From contig JANCRA010000007.1 in NCBI GenBank assembly GCA_024362935.1, positions 8,310,503 through 8,374,502 on the forward strand: DNA of 64,000 bases, read 5' to 3'. A program made the translations under genes and the position numbers. The notes beneath the pieces were generated by a model. The model searched no databases. It was given only the letters and a program-made list of their open reading frames with translations, and had not been told where the DNA came from. Within the stretch, counting starts at the first letter, position 1. Every line of letters begins with the position of its first letter. Shown one piece after another: positions 60,178-64,000 of this stretch. The DNA comes from Setophaga petechia. Taxonomy: Eukaryota; Chordata; Aves; Passeriformes; Parulidae.

Positions 60178-63100
60178 GTAGGATGAAAAAATCTTTTGTT
60201 TTAACTGCTTCATGGAAACTTTTGATATCTCACAAGAGATTTTTATACTATACTACTCTAATATAATTACAGTTGGTTTGTTGGAGATTTGCTGGAGGAG
60301 CAACCTAAAGAGTGGAACTTCTCAAAGTCTTAATGCTGATATGTATTATCTGTAGACAGATAAATGCAGGCCACTGTCACCAGCTGACTCCCAAAAAAAT
60401 GTATTGCTGATTGCTGGATGGGTTGTTTGTGTGGAGTTTTTTTCTCAGTATTCCTCTAATGTTTTATTTTGTTTGTAAACCTCTATAATAATGGGTCAAG
60501 TATTGATGTGACCTGAATGGGCAGGAGGAGCTGCCTGGTGTCAGGAAGCATTTAATGAATTTGCACTGGTGTGGATTTGCACCAGCTGGCAGAGATACAA
60601 TCAGTAAATCTATCAATAACTGAAGCCCTTTGCTGTGTTTCTGTTAGAAAGACTTGGCTTTTATGAGACTGGCATTTCTCTAAGCAAACAGCATTATGTT
60701 ATGCCCCAAGACTAGATTTCCTTGCATCATTTCTCCAGCAGACTTGTCTGACCACAGGGACTTAACTTAGCAAAAAAATTCTTAAAGGAATATTTTACCC
60801 ATAAAACTTAGAATCACAGTAATGTCTTGCACCCCATTTGCATTTTAGAGTAAACTACATGGACTAAGCTAATGGCCAAGCCACTGGAAAATCATGGTAC
60901 ACATTCCAGTCTTTAAGGTACAGTGAGGTGTTTTTCAGAGACCAAGTTTTTTGAATTCTCCAGTAAAACAGCTGAGGAAAAGATGTTATGGTTCAGAACA
61001 ATTTCAAGTATTTCCCAGATATTTTGTACTGCCAGATGCTGCTGAAGTATCCCACTTAATATTCTGTTTGCTTTGCCAGTAATGCAGCAGATTAATAAAC
61101 CACATTAGGTAGGAAATAGCTTTTTGAGAGAACTAGGAACGATAAGTCAAGGTTTTAAACAAAGCCATTGAAGCAGAAACAGGCTGGCATTTCCCAAAAG
61201 CTAATCAAATTCTAGCAGAGCAATGATGGAGTGTAACACATCATTTGGAAGTCAAAAGTCAAGGGAGAAGATTTTAAAAGATACTTTAAAAAACTCTGCT
61301 TCCATTTGCCAGCAGACAGTACATCCCAATGTCAAGGCTCTATCACTATAGAAATTACCAAGTCCTGTTGAAACAATCATCTGTTCTGTGAGGGGGCAGC
61401 TTCTAAATCACAGCTTAGGTCTATTGGGGGACCTGCACATACTCCTCACTCAGTGCTGGATCTGAGGCAGAAATTCTGGGGGTTTTATTTCTACATTTTT
61501 GATCATAGTCAAACAACTGGCAATTGTTTTGTTCTGGTCATGCTGAATTTAAGTTCTTCCTATTGACAAGTAATGGTTTGGATGTCCATCTGGCTTATAA
61601 AACAATAGAATTTCAGTAGCTGCAATGAAAGGAGAAATAAAAACGGGAAAAAAGTGTGTAAATGCATTTTCTAAATGCTGGAGTGTATCATCAGGCTGTG
61701 GCTGCTCAGCTTGAACTCTGCTGGAGCCAGGGCACTCTTCTCAGGGACTTAAGGTCAAATCCCTTCATATAAAGAGTGGAATTAAAGCCAATTTTTCTGT
61801 CTTGTGTTTGTGCCGTACATTTTGAATTTAAAAAATTGTTTTATTCTCAAATATTATTTGAAAATTCTTGGGCTATGATTTTGTCTCCCTAACTGAAATT
61901 TCTGCAGAACCCTAAGTTCTGTATCCTTGAGACATCTAGATTCACATTTCTCAGACAACTTAAGTTCATGGGTGTGCATTCTTCTACAACCAAGGTCTTA
62001 TAAAGGTCAGCAAAAGAAAAAAAGATTTTTTCCCCCCCCCAGGAACTTCTTTTTAATATGCAATTCTTGAAAACGCTTCTTTATTATTTGTTTGAGAAGT
62101 ATTGTCAAGTGGTCTAGTAGCTGATGTGAATTTCCTCATTTGTTTGTATTCATTTCAACAAAACGAAGTAAATGCTGTTGATAAATATTCACTCTGCAAG
62201 CCCTTAGGCCAGTCAATAAAGCTGTACCCCCACCTGTCTGTTACTGTCACTCTGCTGAAGTGAAAATGCACAGTAATTTGTTTCTAGCAAAAGAGGATGA
62301 ACAAATCACTTGGCCATTTAGTTTGAGGTAGTGTCTTGTCTGAGCATGGACTGGAGCACTGGAGTGAAGTGAGCTGCCCTCCAGCAAGCAGGGGCATCAT
62401 TTACATGGAGCTCTACTGTTGGTCTAAAACAACTATCCAATGCCAAGGTCGCTTCTGAAAACAGCTTTTAGATGTGACAGCCTGCTCCCCAAAATATGCA
62501 CAAAGACCAAAACCCATGAAATCAGTATGGAGGACAGAGATCTGTAGCCTCAGTCTGCTGTGATGGTTAAAATATTGCAATCCAGAAGCCTGCTGGGAGT
62601 ATTGTGAAGCCTCCTGATTCTGAACCAAAATGTTGGTATTCGGTTGCCATAAAATCACCTTTTCTTTAAATCTAAGCACAAGGAATTGCTGCCCAGTTTC
62701 TCAGTAAATATTTCAGTAAAGAATGATGCTCTTAAGAGTCCATTATTGGGAAAGGACAGAAAGTCTACTTTAGCTGTCCCAAATTGATGGCCAATTCTGA
62801 ACTGAGAGCAAGGCTGGTTACCACACACCTTCTTTCACATCCCTGACATGGAATATGTGCTTTGTTGTCTGGAATGCCTTTGTCCTGCTGCTTTTATAAC
62901 AAAAGAGTTTCAGGAAAAAGAGGATGGAGCTTCCCCTTTTCAGTTACTTCAATTATGTGCTCTTATATTCCACAACTGAAACTTGTCCCAGTAATTTAAC
63001 ATTCATCAAATTCCTTTTATCATGGAAAAGTGAGGACACCTCACTGCAGGTGAGCAAGTTAGACTTCTGTACTTTGGTTTTATGTACCAAGAGCTGTCTT

Positions 63101-64000
63101 CATTTACTGTTACACCCTGTTACAGTAAACCAGTGTGATGCCACAAGATCCCTGCCAACTGATTTTCTGTTATGTTTCGTAAAGGCTTAAGTTCAGGGCA
63201 TATACCTCTCTCTCAGCTTAGGAATCAGATATACAGAAATGTGTTTGATAGATGTCTACAGAATGCTTAGCAGACAGTTTTAAGCCCTGTATTAAGTTAA
63301 TTATTAAGGGCAAATAGAAGAGTCTGTCTCGGAGGAGAGATTATTAGCATATCCAGGAATCTTGAAATGCTGCAGGATGTTTTTCTTTTGGAAAAAAAAT
63401 CAAGGCAGATCCATCCTGTTGGGCTTTGGTTTTTGTTACTGTTTTAATGTAAAAACTAATTATTAAATTGAATTAAATTTACCTGCTCTACTGGCTGAAT
63501 GCGAGGGTATCTGGAGATGTCACTGTAACCAGGGCAGTGTCACCAGGCTGGCTCTGCACACTGCTAAGTGCTGCTGAATCAAGCAGGCTCAAACAGCACT
63601 GCTGTTGTTATGGGAAACTGGTCTTTTGTCCTGCCTATTCCAATGCCAGAATAATCATGCTGCCTTTTGGAAAGAGATGTGCAGAGTAACCAGAGCCCTT
63701 GGAGTACAAGATAGTAGTGATGCAAAGCTGACATACCTTGTCACAGCTATCAAGGATGTTTTGTCAGAGACTCCTTAGGGATTAACAAACCAGCAGGTCC
63801 ACCAAGACAAGTCTGAAATGGATGAAGTGTATTTTGAAGGAAGGGATCACAAGGTTGATGTGTCTCTTCCCTCCTTGCTCACCAGATGTGCTTTTCATAA
63901 AATATGCAAAATTGATGGCAATTTGTAGTGAAGACCAAAGATGCAAAAAATGACAAGCAATGGCAGGTGTGTGATAAAGCTTTTCATGCTATTTTTTCCT
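60178..64000 (+). other. FAM13C: FAM13C intron continuing past the window edge
   Basis: AT-rich non-coding sequence. A phase-compatible splice-bounded segment at 62944-63049 is open but gives a hydrophobic peptide unlike FAM13 proteins. None of the coiled-coil or C-terminal FAM13 sequences is present, so most of the gene lies to the right of the window. Confidence 0.6.

Overview
This is vertebrate nuclear DNA, almost certainly from a bird. Genes are split by long AT-rich introns with GT-AG boundaries. There are CR1 LINE tails (ends of the 'tagaatcacagaatcat' type), a solo LTR of the avian ERVL type, and overall low repeat density. There are no prokaryotic features, and nearly all long open frames are chance frames in introns.

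Two protein-coding genes lie head-to-tail on the + strand. (1) SLC16A9 (monocarboxylate transporter 9) starts in a CpG island at the left edge (about 1-1135). Its five coding exons are at 5928-6123, 13824-13967, 14787-14882, 16425-17333 and 17653-17831. They join in phase into a complete 507-residue protein, and a 3' UTR ends near an AATAAA at 18525. (2) The 5' part of a FAM13-family gene, called FAM13C from synteny with human chromosome 10q21, starts at 28854. Its coding exons are 28854-28883, 30434-30608, 30811-31020, 32739-32922 and 37872-38007. A probable small exon follows at 60131-60177, and the gene runs off the right edge.

The main observation is that the FAM13C-position gene encodes a full N-terminal RhoGAP domain with an arginine finger, whereas the human FAM13C protein, as I know it, has none. 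The domain is spread over four exons and preceded by a 10-codon start exon reading MGAGASFSIC. That start resembles the start of FAM13A and also carries a potential N-myristoylation signal. Other notable signals are: a degenerate tandem array of DR1-type nuclear-receptor half-sites (59689-59925) just upstream of the 60131 exon; a perfect 17-bp hairpin at 55838-55878; a CpG-rich patch deep in an AT-rich intron (about 43770-44100); a small CpG cluster about 2 kb upstream of the FAM13C start (26550-26885); and a solo LTR with a 5-bp target duplication inside SLC16A9 intron 1.

Layout: 1-1135 CpG island and promoter; 1316-5896 5' intron sequence; 5897-18548 SLC16A9 body; 18549-26550 intergenic; 26550-28853 putative FAM13C promoter and 5' region with a 45-bp minisatellite; 28854-64000 FAM13C. 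The two genes have no obvious biochemical link (a plasma-membrane carnitine/creatine-type carrier and a Rho-GTPase regulator). Their adjacency is the conserved chromosomal order.
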